64,000 nt of DNA. It comes from Ignavibacteria bacterium. Lineage in GTDB: Bacteria > Bacteroidota > Ignavibacteria > Tepidaquicellales > Tepidaquicellaceae. This document shows positions 45,644 to 55,754 of the stretch, one piece after another. Numbering within the stretch: position 1 is the stretch's first letter; each line of letters starts with the position of its first letter. Made by a program: the position numbers and the translations under genes. Location of the stretch: positions 352,975-416,974 of the forward strand of contig JAQTLX010000002.1 in the NCBI GenBank assembly GCA_028714695.1, written 5' to 3'. The notes below the pieces were generated by a model, which ran no database searches, was not told the DNA's origin, and saw only the letters and a program-made list of their open reading frames with translations.

Positions 45644-46015
45644 ATGAAAACAAAATTATTTTTCCTCTCCATTGTTATAGTTACTGCATTTTTATTTATT
45701 TACGGAGCAACGTACAGTTCAAATACCGATAAAAGCAACAAATATACTTTGAACGGAAAAGACTCGATGAAATGCAAAATGGACGGCAAATGCATACAGG
45801 AATGCAAAAAAATGCAGGACGGCAAATGTATGAAAGACGGCAAATGCAATATGAACGGCGAAGGGAAGTGCATGAAAGAAGGAAAGTGTGATATGAATGA
45901 TACATGTAAGATGAGGAAAGACTGCGAAATGAAAGACTGCGAAATGAAAGACTGCGAAATGAAAGACGGCATGAAATGCAATAAGGGCGATAGGAAATGT
46001 CCCAATTCGAAATAG
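45644..46015 (+). CDS. Secreted Cys/Met/Lys-rich repeat protein
   Basis: 123 residues. A signal peptide (about 1-24) precedes a low-complexity domain that holds 13 Cys and 12 Met in about 80 residues, arranged as DGKC(M/N) units and three tandem MKDCE pentapeptides (45926-45970). Hydrophobic residues are almost absent, so it is probably disordered until it binds metal or forms disulfides. It resembles MxKDx pentapeptide-repeat proteins but adds Cys. It sits inside the ECF-sigma locus; a soft-metal (Cu/Ag/Zn) or redox role is inferred, not shown. Confidence 0.85.
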   Translation: MKTKLFFLSIVIVTAFLFIYGATYSSNTDKSNKYTLNGKDSMKCKMDGKCIQECKKMQDGKCMKDGKCNMNGEGKCMKEGKCDMNDTCKMRKDCEMKDCEMKDCEMKDGMKCNKGDRKCPNSK

Positions 46016-46060
46016 AGAATTGTAATACAGGTTTTAAGTACAGATAGAGTTTAACAAAAT

Positions 46061-46099
46061 AGGATTTAATCAATTTACAGTATTAAATCCTGTTTTTTT
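46061..46099 (+). terminator. Rho-independent terminator
   Basis: A 10-bp stem AGGATTTAAT / ATTAAATCCT (46061-46070 and 46082-46091) followed by a T run. It separates the Cys/Met gene from the anti-sigma gene. Confidence 0.8.
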
Positions 46100-46277
46100 A
46101 TATTATAGTTTCTACAATCCGATAATTCGCATTAATGATATGCGTTCCACATTTTAAATCTTTACAAAAGAACTTCGTAAAATATGTAATTACAATAATT
46201 TACATAAAATTTCAATTTTTTCTTAAAAAACCGAAGGATTTAGGATTTTTCTGTGTCTAATAATTAAAACGAATCAA

Positions 46278-46706
46278 ATGGATTGCAAACAAATAAGAGA
46301 ACATTTCCTTGTCATGGCAGAAAAGGGGTTAAAAAAGGAAGAAGAGGCTGAAATTACCGGGCATTTGGCTTCCTGCAGCGAATGTTCTGCATTATACGAG
46401 AAAGTCGCCTCAGCATACGGTTTGCTAAATGTGATTGAAGAAGTTGAGCCAAGAGCATTTTTTGCAGAAAGCATCATGAATAAACTGGATGCAGTAACCG
46501 AATCCATAAAAGAACCGAATCTGATATACGATTATCTTTTTTCGGGATTTTTTAAAAAGATTGCACTTTCGGGTGCCGCATTTGTTGTGGGGTTGATATT
46601 ATTCTTTTACATAACAGAGGGAACAATATCGTTCAATTTTCTCGGTGAAGAAGACAACTCTTCATCGAATAGTGTCACGGAATTATTCCTCGACAATTTT
46701 AATTAA
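46278..46706 (+). CDS. Zinc-finger anti-sigma factor
   Basis: 142 residues. The N-terminal ZAS domain has H29-x3-C33-x2-C36 plus C3, the usual zinc ligands of anti-ECF sigma factors (zf-HC2). One transmembrane helix lies near 93-112, leaving about 30 residues in the periplasm, shorter than most. It would hold the ECF sigma at the membrane until a signal arrives. It is followed 8 bases later by the Spy-like gene. A TGTGTCTAATAATT stretch at 46251-46264 resembles 10454-10467, a possible shared promoter element. Confidence 0.88.
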   Translation: MDCKQIREHFLVMAEKGLKKEEEAEITGHLASCSECSALYEKVASAYGLLNVIEEVEPRAFFAESIMNKLDAVTESIKEPNLIYDYLFSGFFKKIALSGAAFVVGLILFFYITEGTISFNFLGEEDNSSSNSVTELFLDNFN

Positions 46707-46714
46707 AAAGGAAA

Positions 46715-47077
46715 ATGAAAAAGAAACATATTATAATATTATTATCGACATTAATAATAGGCATCATAATCGGCGGATTGGCGATGGGTATCTATTCTCA
46801 CAAAAGAATGAATTCTTATATGGAAAATCCGACTCCGGAAAAACTTAAAAGCAGAAATATGCACATGCTCGATCCTGATGTAAGCCAGTTGAAACAGATA
46901 GAACCGATACTGGATAAATATTCGGTAAAGGCATACAATGCTTTAAAGGAAAACGAATTCAGGATGTACACGATGTATGATTCGCTTTACCAGGAGTTAA
47001 AGCCTCTGCTTAATGAAACGCAGCAGGACAAGTTTGAAAAAAAATTAAACAGGATTAAAACAAAAATCGGAAAATGA
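46715..47077 (+). CDS. Spy/CnrX-like periplasmic protein
   Basis: 120 residues. One N-terminal signal anchor (about 5-27) is followed by a helical, Met- and Lys-rich domain: SRNMHMLDPDV, RMYTMYDSLYQELKPLLNETQQDKFEKKL. The last segment is the typical helix of Spy, CpxP and CnrX/ZraP-type proteins, which sense metals or chaperone proteins in the periplasm. It lies between the anti-sigma gene and the outer-membrane receptor gene, and its stop overlaps the next start (ATGA), so it is translationally coupled. Confidence 0.75.
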   Translation: MKKKHIIILLSTLIIGIIIGGLAMGIYSHKRMNSYMENPTPEKLKSRNMHMLDPDVSQLKQIEPILDKYSVKAYNALKENEFRMYTMYDSLYQELKPLLNETQQDKFEKKLNRIKTKIGK

Positions 47078-49596
47078 AAATGAAAAAAATAGTAAATATT
47101 TATCTGCTTATTCTCATAGTTTTTTCAGTAGTACTGTTTACAGGAAATATATCCGCCCAACCGGTTAAGCAAAAAGTGAAGGGCAACGGAAAAATCACAG
47201 GGACGGTAATGGATAAGGAAACTAAGGGACCGCTTTTTTCGGCTACAGTACAGGTATTCAAGCAAAAGGATTCAACAAAAATCGCCGGCGCGGAAACAAA
47301 TGAGAACGGTCAGTATTCAATAGATGTACCGTTCGGAAGATACAATGTTGTAATAAGTTACATCAGTTACAGTTCATCTGTTTACAACGGAATACAAATC
47401 AATACTGCTTCGCCCATACATGACATCGGGATTACCAATTTATCATCAAGCGTCACAACGACTGAAGTAATTGAAGTCACAGCAGAAAAAGATTTCATGG
47501 AAACATCAATAGACAAGAAAGTTTTCAATCTTGACAAGAGTTTAGTGACGGAAGGCGGAACGGCGACTGACGTACTGGCTACTATTCCTTCGGTAACAGT
47601 TGATGGAGACGGAAACGTAAGCCTTCGCGGAAGTTCAAACGTAAAATTTCTTGTTGATGGAAAGCCGTCGGGGCTTATAGGAAATGATCCGACGAATGCG
47701 CTTCAGCAGATTCCGTCTAACATGATAGAAAGGGTTGAAATAATTGACAATCCTTCGGCGAAATACGACCCGGACGGAACATCGGGTATTATAAACCTTA
47801 TAATGAAGAAAACCGAGGAGGCGGGATATAATGGAAGCGTAAGCGTCAATACAGGTGTGCACGACAAATACAACACATCCGTTAATTTGAATTACAAGAC
47901 TAAAAATTTCAATGTATTCGGAAGTTATAATTACAGGCTGTTCAATATGATAGGTCACGGTGTCAGTACGAGGGAAAATATTTTTGGAGATTCAACATTT
48001 TTCTTTGATCAAAATTCGACGCAGCATTTCACGATGCAGGGAAACATGGGGTCGCTTGGTTTCGATTATTTCGTCAGTGCGAAAGATAAATTAAGTTTAA
48101 GCGGCACATACAATAACAGGAACAGGACTATTAATCAGACTTTAAATTTCAAGAATCTGGATGCAACGGGCGACATCACATCGCAATACGTCAGGAATAA
48201 CAAGGAAGAGCACACCGGAAATGTCGGCGATATCACACTAAGTTACGACCACAAGTTCGCGAATCCGAAAGAAGATCTCTCGGCTGTCGTATATTATTCA
48301 ACGACCAAGGACGATGAGACGCTTAATATAAATCAGTTGAACCTGTCTCCGGGTGGCAATCCGCTTATAAATCCTTTACTGCAGAACACTTATACAAACG
48401 GCAAATACACCTTAGGTTCATTTCAGGTTGATTATACGCATCCTTTCGGCAGTATTAAAGACAAAGGAATCGGAAACAGAAGCGGTAGCGACGATTCACG
48501 ATATGAACTTGGTTATAAAGGTTCAATTAAGAATACGAGTTCTGATTTCAGGTCAGAGACCTTTGATTACAATCTCGGAGGATATACGGATGATGCGCTT
48601 CTGGACAATAATTTTGATTACAAAGAGCAGATACATTCGTTTTACGGATTATATGCAAACGCCTACAAGGATTTCAAGTATCAGATTGGTCTAAGGCTTG
48701 AAGAAGCTCTGACGACATCCACATTAGTCACGACGAATCAGACATACGACAACAATTATTTCAGTTTCTTTCCGAGTTTTTATCTATCCCAGAAATTTGC
48801 TGAAACGAATGAATTACAGTTAAACTACAGCAGAAGAATCAACAGACCTAATCTTAGAATGCTGAATCCATTCATTGATTATTCGGATCCATACAATTTA
48901 TCGCAGGGAAATCCTTATTTAAAACCTGAATATATAAATTCATTTCAGTTCAGTTACATCAAATATTTAGATTTTGCTTCTATAACATCGACAATATTCT
49001 ATAAGCAAATCAACGATATGATGTCAAGGATAGTGACCGTAACGCCAGACGGAGTTTCGACGACTACATTTCAGAATCTAAACAGCGCGAAATCATACGG
49101 AGCGGAAATAACGACCAGCGGACATCCTTTTAAGTGGTGGAATTTCAACGGCGACTTTACTTATTTCAGAACAGTAATAAACGGGGGCGATGCAAATGCG
49201 GTACTGAATAACGATAACTACAGTTACACCGCGAAACTAATGAATAATTTTACAGTTGGAAGCCTTTTCGATTTTCAGATAGCATATAATTATCAGGGAC
49301 CTTCGGTGCTTGCTCAGGGTAGAATGGATCCCATACAATCATTCGATCTTGCAATTAAGAAGAATATTTTAAACGGGAAGGGGAGCATAGGATTCAGAGT
49401 AAGCGATATCTTTAATCAGGCAAGATATTCAAGCGAAACAAGCGGACCTAATTTTATACAGGACAACTTAAGATACAGAGATTCAAGAATTGCATTCCTG
49501 ACATTCTCATACAGATTCGGTTCTGACGGAATGCAAAAGCAGAAGAAAGAAAAACCGAAAAACGAAGACGAGAATAACGATAACGGAGATTATTAA
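47074..49596 (+). CDS. Outer-membrane receptor-like beta-barrel protein (OMP_b-brl_3)
   Basis: 840 residues. It has a signal peptide, a carboxypeptidase-D regulatory domain (about 38-115; GKITGTVMDKETKGPL), and a plug-like region (VLATIPSVTVDGDGNVSLRG, VDGKPSGLIG, IERVEIIDNPSAKYDPDG). It ends in a long beta-barrel of the OMP_b-brl_3 group with a C-terminal FLTFSYRF strand. Such proteins form part of the TonB-dependent receptor superfamily and import nutrients or metals, though a TonB box is not clear. It is the last gene of the ECF-sigma locus and probably its main regulated product. Confidence 0.88.
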   Translation: MKMKKIVNIYLLILIVFSVVLFTGNISAQPVKQKVKGNGKITGTVMDKETKGPLFSATVQVFKQKDSTKIAGAETNENGQYSIDVPFGRYNVVISYISYSSSVYNGIQINTASPIHDIGITNLSSSVTTTEVIEVTAEKDFMETSIDKKVFNLDKSLVTEGGTATDVLATIPSVTVDGDGNVSLRGSSNVKFLVDGKPSGLIGNDPTNALQQIPSNMIERVEIIDNPSAKYDPDGTSGIINLIMKKTEEAGYNGSVSVNTGVHDKYNTSVNLNYKTKNFNVFGSYNYRLFNMIGHGVSTRENIFGDSTFFFDQNSTQHFTMQGNMGSLGFDYFVSAKDKLSLSGTYNNRNRTINQTLNFKNLDATGDITSQYVRNNKEEHTGNVGDITLSYDHKFANPKEDLSAVVYYSTTKDDETLNINQLNLSPGGNPLINPLLQNTYTNGKYTLGSFQVDYTHPFGSIKDKGIGNRSGSDDSRYELGYKGSIKNTSSDFRSETFDYNLGGYTDDALLDNNFDYKEQIHSFYGLYANAYKDFKYQIGLRLEEALTTSTLVTTNQTYDNNYFSFFPSFYLSQKFAETNELQLNYSRRINRPNLRMLNPFIDYSDPYNLSQGNPYLKPEYINSFQFSYIKYLDFASITSTIFYKQINDMMSRIVTVTPDGVSTTTFQNLNSAKSYGAEITTSGHPFKWWNFNGDFTYFRTVINGGDANAVLNNDNYSYTAKLMNNFTVGSLFDFQIAYNYQGPSVLAQGRMDPIQSFDLAIKKNILNGKGSIGFRVSDIFNQARYSSETSGPNFIQDNLRYRDSRIAFLTFSYRFGSDGMQKQKKEKPKNEDENNDNGDY

Positions 49597-49620
49597 GAGC
49601 AGTACCTTAATGAAGACAAA

Positions 49621-49656
49621 AAGCATCCGGTTGATATACAGCCGGATGCTTTTTTA
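49621..49656 (+). terminator. Rho-independent terminator of the ECF locus
   Basis: A perfect 10-bp stem AAGCATCCGG / CCGGATGCTT (49621-49630 and 49642-49651) with a T run. The 241 bases after it, up to 49897, are AT-rich and show no other feature. Confidence 0.9.
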
Positions 49657-49897
49657 TTTATTTCAATAAACAGCATTGTATAACAATATATTTGCAATTC
49701 AGATTAAAGCCTTATAACTTTTTTATTACAAAAACGTAAATAATTTATATTGAACCGAAATAAAGGCGATTCTGCAGCGAAATATTACTTATTTTTTATT
49801 AAAATTATGAATATTTTCTTTTTAATATTCAACAAACAGGAAAACAGAATATGTATCAAGCATTTCAAGAATTTTTTTTAAATTTATAATTAAATAG

Positions 49898-50545
49898 ATG
49901 AAGCAATTCGGGGAAACAGTGGAAGGCTACAAAATTCCGGTATTAAACGAGAGAGAGATACGGGCATCTGCCGGAATATTATTCGCATTTCTTGTAATAT
50001 GCGTAATGACGGCAATATTAAAACAGGAATTTTTGCTCTTGAAATATTTTATAGTAATATTCCTGACGGATTTTATAATAAGGCTTTTTATCAATCCGAA
50101 ATATTCGCCGACGTTAATAATCGGGCGGCTGATTGTCAGCAGGCAGAACCCGGAATATGTAGGCGCGGCGCAGAAGAAATTCGCATGGTACATCGGATTA
50201 TTTCTGGCAGTAGTGATGTTTTTTCTTTCAATAGTACTCAATTCGTTCAGTCCTATCACAGGAATTATTTGTCTGATATGCCAGATATTTCTATTATTCG
50301 AATCCGCTTTTGGAATTTGTCTTGGCTGCCTTGTTTTCCACTGGTTTAAAAAAGAGAAAGCACAGTACTGTCCGGGTGAAGTATGCGACGTAAAGGCAAA
50401 GCAGGAGATTCAGAAGACATCGATGGCGCAGTTGCTTGTTGTTATAGGCTTTATTGTATTTTTTATTGCGGTTGTAATATTATTCAATGAAACATTCAGC
50501 GTGAAGTCGCATGCTTTGTGGGATTTCATTAATACTCCGAAATAA
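49898..50545 (+). CDS. DUF4395 integral membrane protein
   Basis: 215 residues with about five transmembrane helices. It has the DUF4395 signature VLNEREIRASAGILF near the N-terminus, RLFINPKYSP and KKFAWYIGL, and a conserved Cys pair in GICLGCLVF plus YCPGEVC. Family members often occur near thiol-redox genes, and a disulfide or metal-related function is suspected. It stands alone here but directly follows the ECF metal/redox-type locus. Confidence 0.85.
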   Translation: MKQFGETVEGYKIPVLNEREIRASAGILFAFLVICVMTAILKQEFLLLKYFIVIFLTDFIIRLFINPKYSPTLIIGRLIVSRQNPEYVGAAQKKFAWYIGLFLAVVMFFLSIVLNSFSPITGIICLICQIFLLFESAFGICLGCLVFHWFKKEKAQYCPGEVCDVKAKQEIQKTSMAQLLVVIGFIVFFIAVVILFNETFSVKSHALWDFINTPK

Positions 50546-50706
50546 TATACCGGTATTAATCATTTGGACTGGATAAATAATAAATAAGGGATTTATTGTC
50601 TATTATACATCGTAGATTGTTATTCACTTTATAAATCATTTTGTTTTGATTCCCGACTGCCACGTCAGTTCTTCGACGTTCGCAGGAATGATAATCAATC
50701 AATAAG

Positions 50707-51795
50707 TTAGGTGATTATACCGCCGCCGATGACGTCATTGTCTTCATAGAAAACGGCAGACTGTCCCGGGGTTATTGATTTCTTGGGTTCGTCGAAAGCG
50801 ACATTAATTTCCGTATCGCTGATTTGTTCTATTATCGCGGGGGAGCCAATGTCTTTATAACGGATTTTTACATTTGCTCTCATAGGTCCGGAAAGTTTTT
50901 CATATTTCATTAGATTAATATCTTTTGCAATGAAAGACCGGTTGAACAATCCTTCGACATCATCCACAAATATTTTATTGTTTTCAGAATCAATTTTTGT
51001 AACGTATAGAGGTTTTCCCGCGGAGACGTTTATTCCGCGTCTCTGTCCGATTGTATAATACGGAAATCCTTTATGAGTGCCGACTTTTTTATCTTTATAA
51101 ATTATATCGCCTTTATCAAGTTTCTCTTTTATTCCGGGCATACGGATTTCAAGCAATTCGCGGTAATCGTTATTAGGCACGAAGCAAATTTCCTGAGAGT
51201 CTGGTTCGTGCGCGGTTTTCAGACCGAGTTTCTCCGCCATCTTTCTTGTTTCGGGTTTTGTATATTCGCCGAGAGGGAACAAAGTCATTCCGAGACCTTC
51301 CTGCGATACCTGCCATAGAGCATACGTCTGGTCCTTATTGGAATCATGAGAATTTGAAATAAAATATCTTCCGGTTGATTCATCTTTATTTACTCTTGCA
51401 TAATGTCCGGTAGCGATGAAGTCGGCGCCGAGTTCTTTGGCCCTGTCGAGAAGCACTCCCCATTTGATAGTTTTATTGCAGAGTACGCACGGATTGGGCG
51501 TATGACCCGCCATATATTCTTTTATGAAATTGTCTATTACTGTTTCATTAAATCTTTCCGTGAAATCAAAAGTATAATGAGGAATACCGAGTTTCGTAGC
51601 GACATTTCTAGCATTATAGATTGCTTCCAGCGAACAGCATCCAGAATCCTTAAGAGGAAAATCATCATAACCCCATGTTTTCATGGTAATGCCGATTAGG
51701 TTATAGCCTTCTTCTTTTAAAAGTGCAGCAGCAACTGAAGAATCTACTCCTCCGCTCATAGCCACAACAACGGTTTTATTTTTCTTATCAATCAT
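50707..51795 (-). CDS. mnmA: tRNA-specific 2-thiouridylase MnmA
   Basis: A 362-residue enzyme that inserts sulfur at C2 of wobble U34 in tRNA-Lys/Glu/Gln. It has the PP-loop AMSGGVDSSVAA near the N-terminus, the catalytic Cys in NPCVLCNKTIKWG, the second Cys in SQEICFVPNNDY, and C-terminal beta domains with GQRRGINVSAG and TPGQSAVFY. The length is normal. It is divergent from the gene at 51908 and separated from DUF4395 by a short spacer with a degenerate hairpin at 50644-50690. Confidence 0.97.
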   Translation of the reverse strand: MIDKKNKTVVVAMSGGVDSSVAAALLKEEGYNLIGITMKTWGYDDFPLKDSGCCSLEAIYNARNVATKLGIPHYTFDFTERFNETVIDNFIKEYMAGHTPNPCVLCNKTIKWGVLLDRAKELGADFIATGHYARVNKDESTGRYFISNSHDSNKDQTYALWQVSQEGLGMTLFPLGEYTKPETRKMAEKLGLKTAHEPDSQEICFVPNNDYRELLEIRMPGIKEKLDKGDIIYKDKKVGTHKGFPYYTIGQRRGINVSAGKPLYVTKIDSENNKIFVDDVEGLFNRSFIAKDINLMKYEKLSGPMRANVKIRYKDIGSPAIIEQISDTEINVAFDEPKKSITPGQSAVFYEDNDVIGGGIIT

Positions 51796-51850
51796 ATAAC
51801 AATAAACTAATACTTACGTATAAAAGTTAACTTTTATATTTTATGTATGT

Positions 51851-51858
51851 TATATTTG
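51851..51858 (+). promoter_or_regulatory. Possible Bacteroidota-type promoter -7 box
   Basis: TATATTTG matches TAnnTTTG, 50 bases before the ATG at 51908, but no good -33 TTG lies at the right distance. AAAAAAGGA precedes the start. Confidence 0.3.
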
Positions 51859-51907
51859 TAACAAAATTATAATATTACAAAAATCAAAATAAAAAAGGAC
51901 TTATAAA

Positions 51908-52384
51908 ATGAAAAAAACTGCGTTAATTTTATTATTTCTCACCATCATCTCAATTAATAAAGTATTTTCGCAGACAAGCGGTACAGGGTTAGGCATTATA
52001 GTCGGAGAGCCGACAGGATTAACATTAAAGCACTGGGTATCGTCGAGCAATGCCATCGATGCGGGATTAGCCTGGTCATTTCTGGATAACGGAAATTTTC
52101 ATATACACGCGGATTATCTATATCACATGAATGTTTTGAACAGTTTATTAAAAACGAACAACACATCATTATATGCAGGAATTGGAGGGAGAATAAAACT
52201 AAAGAATTCGGATAAAGGGGAGACTGATAACAGGCTCGGATTACGCGTGCCTGTGGGGGTTGTGGTTTATTTTCCGGAGCCGAGGCTGGATGCTTTTCTT
52301 GAAGTTGTCCCAATACTTGATCTGACACCGAAGACTGATTTTTCATTTAATGCAGCAATTGGAGTAAGATATTTCTTCAAATAA
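51908..52384 (+). CDS. Small secreted or outer-membrane protein of unknown function
   Basis: 158 residues with a signal peptide (MKKTALILLFLTIISINKVFSQ) and a strand-rich mature part (GLGIIVGEPTGLTLKHWVS, RLDAFLEVVPILDL, ending FNAAIGVRYFFK). The terminal aromatic residues suggest a small outer-membrane barrel. Similar short proteins are widespread in Bacteroidota, with unknown function. The DoxX gene begins 12 bases after its stop. Confidence 0.75.
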   Translation: MKKTALILLFLTIISINKVFSQTSGTGLGIIVGEPTGLTLKHWVSSSNAIDAGLAWSFLDNGNFHIHADYLYHMNVLNSLLKTNNTSLYAGIGGRIKLKNSDKGETDNRLGLRVPVGVVVYFPEPRLDAFLEVVPILDLTPKTDFSFNAAIGVRYFFK

Positions 52385-52396
52385 TATTATAAAATT

Positions 52397-52933
52397 ATGA
52401 GTATAGTTTTTAAAGCCAGGGGAAATGCTTCGTTCGGTTTGTTACTGATAAGACTGTCAATAGGAATTACTTTCCTGATGGCGGGTGCTCACAAAGCAAC
52501 GGATGTTGAAGCATTTATAAATTATGTGAAAGGGCTCGGAGTTCTGCCTCCGAACATGGCTTTTGTACTTGGATTCATTCTGCCGTTCGCAGAACTTTTT
52601 TTTGGAGCATTATATATTATCGGGATATTCACTCCGCTTACAAGTCTTGTGCTAAGCGTCATGATAATAAGTCTTATATCGACATCAAACGGCATAATGC
52701 CGGATGCGCCTTACGTTATTCCGATGACGGCTTTTTATATGATAATGCTTGCCTGCACGCTGACAACAATGTTCAGCGGGGCAGGAGTAGTTTCATTTGA
52801 TGCATTTTTCGACAGGAAGAAACAGGGCAGGGAAATAGATAATGAAGAGAAAATTCCCGAGCCTGCAAAACCGCCGGCGGATATTAAGGATGCGAATTTT
52901 ACGGACGTGAATGATAACAGCCCCGGGGTTTAA
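52397..52933 (+). CDS. DoxX family membrane protein
   Basis: 178 residues with four transmembrane helices (about 9-28, 52-72, 77-96 and 110-130) and the DoxX pattern LLIRLSIGITFLMAGAHKATD at the start. The C-terminal about 45 residues are a charged soluble tail. DoxX proteins occur with quinone or thiosulfate redox systems, and many are uncharacterised. It is probably co-transcribed with the gene at 51908. Confidence 0.85.
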   Translation: MSIVFKARGNASFGLLLIRLSIGITFLMAGAHKATDVEAFINYVKGLGVLPPNMAFVLGFILPFAELFFGALYIIGIFTPLTSLVLSVMIISLISTSNGIMPDAPYVIPMTAFYMIMLACTLTTMFSGAGVVSFDAFFDRKKQGREIDNEEKIPEPAKPPADIKDANFTDVNDNSPGV

Positions 52934-52970
52934 TTAGTAATTAGTAATTAAATATTAGTTATAAGTAATT
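52929..52970 (+). repeat. Heptamer array AGTAATT type, 6 units, overlapping a stop codon
   Basis: Units TTTAATT, AGTAATT, AGTAATT, AAATATT, AGTTATA, AGTAATT. The stop codon of the DoxX gene lies inside unit 1. Confidence 0.8.
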
Positions 52971-53029
52971 TTAAATAATAAAATTGATTATTGGTTTACG
53001 GCTGATAATGTTTAGATTATATTAAACAA

Positions 53030-53052
53030 AAAGCCCCTCGGTGAGGGGCTTT
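53030..53052. terminator. Bidirectional terminator between doxX-like gene and purA
   Basis: A perfect 10-bp stem AAAGCCCCTC / GAGGGGCTTT with a GGT loop. Confidence 0.9.
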
Positions 53053-53120
53053 CGTTTTATAAAAAAGATAATTCGCTGTTTATGTTATTTTGAAAAATTT
53101 AATTCACAATATTTGATTTC

Positions 53121-54446
<1,326 letters not shown>

Positions 54447-54462
54447 TTATTTCGTGAAATCA

Positions 54463-54762
54463 TTATACTTTGAAGTCAAAAATAAGGTCAAGTTTAGTTA
54501 TTTTAAAAATATGCATAATCCTTTCGTCGGCGTTCAGCATTTTGAGTGAACCGTTTTTTGTTTTCACCCTGTTGAGTATGCCGATAAGAACACCAAGCCC
54601 TGAACTATTAATTGAGTTCAAATCCTTTAAATCAAGCGCGATATTTATGTTTCCGAGTTCCAGTTCGTCTTCAATCTTCTTCTTCATTTCGCCGATATTG
54701 GACAAACCCAGGTCATTATCGCTGATTTGAACCGCCTTAAATTCTTTGCCTTCAATAATCAT
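54463..54762 (-). CDS. STAS-domain anti-sigma factor antagonist
   Basis: 99 residues forming one STAS domain with the phospho-acceptor serine S54 in SINSSGLGVLIG. Such proteins bind a kinase/anti-sigma partner and are controlled by Ser phosphorylation. The true start is ATG 54762: it overlaps the secF stop (54767) closely, and a longer frame reaching to 54921 would run back inside secF. No partner kinase or PP2C phosphatase is in the window. It is probably the last gene of the secD-secF transcript. Confidence 0.87.
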   Translation of the reverse strand: MIIEGKEFKAVQISDNDLGLSNIGEMKKKIEDELELGNINIALDLKDLNSINSSGLGVLIGILNRVKTKNGSLKMLNADERIMHIFKITKLDLIFDFKV

Positions 54763-54766
54763 GACT

Positions 54767-55714
54767 TTATGATTGATTAGTTGTAAATTTTGCTTTGTGT
54801 TTATCTCCGAGAACATGATGTCTCCAGTCGACGACGATTGAACTAGCAACGAATACGGAAGAATAAGTACCCGTAATAATACCGACTGAGAACGTAAATG
54901 CAAACGCTCTGAGAACTTCACCGCCGAATATCAATAATACGAGAACTGTAAGCAAAACGGTACCTGATGTAATAAGTGTTCTGCTTAAAGTAGTATTGAC
55001 CGATTTATTCATTACATCTTCGATATCATCGTTTTTGAACAGTTTTATATTTTCACGAATTCTGTCGAAAATAATAACCGTATCGTTTACTGAGAAACCG
55101 ATAAGTGTAAGGAACGCAGCGAGCATTTGCTGATTAAATTCCAACTGAAGCATCGGGAAACAAGCATCGAAGAGAGCGACAGCGGAAATTGTAATCAGAA
55201 CGTCATGGAACAGCGCGATAACAGCGCCGATAGCATAAACGAACTGGAATCTCAGTGCGAGATAAAGCAATATACCGATAAGAGAAAATATAACCGCATA
55301 GAGTGCGTTCTTTCTCAATTCGGCTCCGATTTTCGGTCCCACTTTATCGACTCTCATTACCTGATACTGATTATTCGGCATATTATCTTTAATACCGGCC
55401 TGAATTTTATCCGCAACAATTTGTCCTTCTCCCTGCAAAGGAGTTCTGAGAAGGTAATCGGCGGCGCTACCCATCGATTTGATTTCCATTCCGACGAAGC
55501 CTGCTTTATCCATTGCGCCTCTAAGATCACTAACCTCGATAGGGGCAGAGAATCTTATCTGCATTTCTGTTCCTCCCTGGAAGTCAATTCCAAGAGGTAT
55601 TCCGCGGAAAGCTAATACCGTCAAACCTATGACTATGAAAGCTATAGATACGATATAGAAGATTTTTCTTTTTCCGAGAAAATCTATTGTACTTGTGTGT
55701 TTAAAAAGTCTCAT
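54767..55714 (-). CDS. secF: Protein translocase subunit SecF
   Basis: A 315-residue inner-membrane protein that, with SecD, uses the proton gradient to pull secreted proteins across. It has six helices, the LGIDFQGGTEMQIRF start after helix 1, and the FSVNDTVIIFDRIREN motif in helix 4-5. It is separate from secD (a 40-base gap), as in many bacteria. ATG start. Confidence 0.96.
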   Translation of the reverse strand: MRLFKHTSTIDFLGKRKIFYIVSIAFIVIGLTVLAFRGIPLGIDFQGGTEMQIRFSAPIEVSDLRGAMDKAGFVGMEIKSMGSAADYLLRTPLQGEGQIVADKIQAGIKDNMPNNQYQVMRVDKVGPKIGAELRKNALYAVIFSLIGILLYLALRFQFVYAIGAVIALFHDVLITISAVALFDACFPMLQLEFNQQMLAAFLTLIGFSVNDTVIIFDRIRENIKLFKNDDIEDVMNKSVNTTLSRTLITSGTVLLTVLVLLIFGGEVLRAFAFTFSVGIITGTYSSVFVASSIVVDWRHHVLGDKHKAKFTTNQS

Positions 55715-55754
55715 TTCAAAATTATAATAAAAATTTAAATTCCAATTAAGTTAA

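Noticed and set aside
45696-46073. Antisense frames with Ser/Phe/Leu/Ile/Cys repeats
   Set aside because: They are mirror images of the Lys/Cys/Met repeats on the plus strand (45644-46015), which has the signal peptide and the better start.
54763-54921. Longer STAS protein starting at 54921
   Set aside because: The extra 53 codons lie inside secF in another frame and do not look like a STAS N-terminus.
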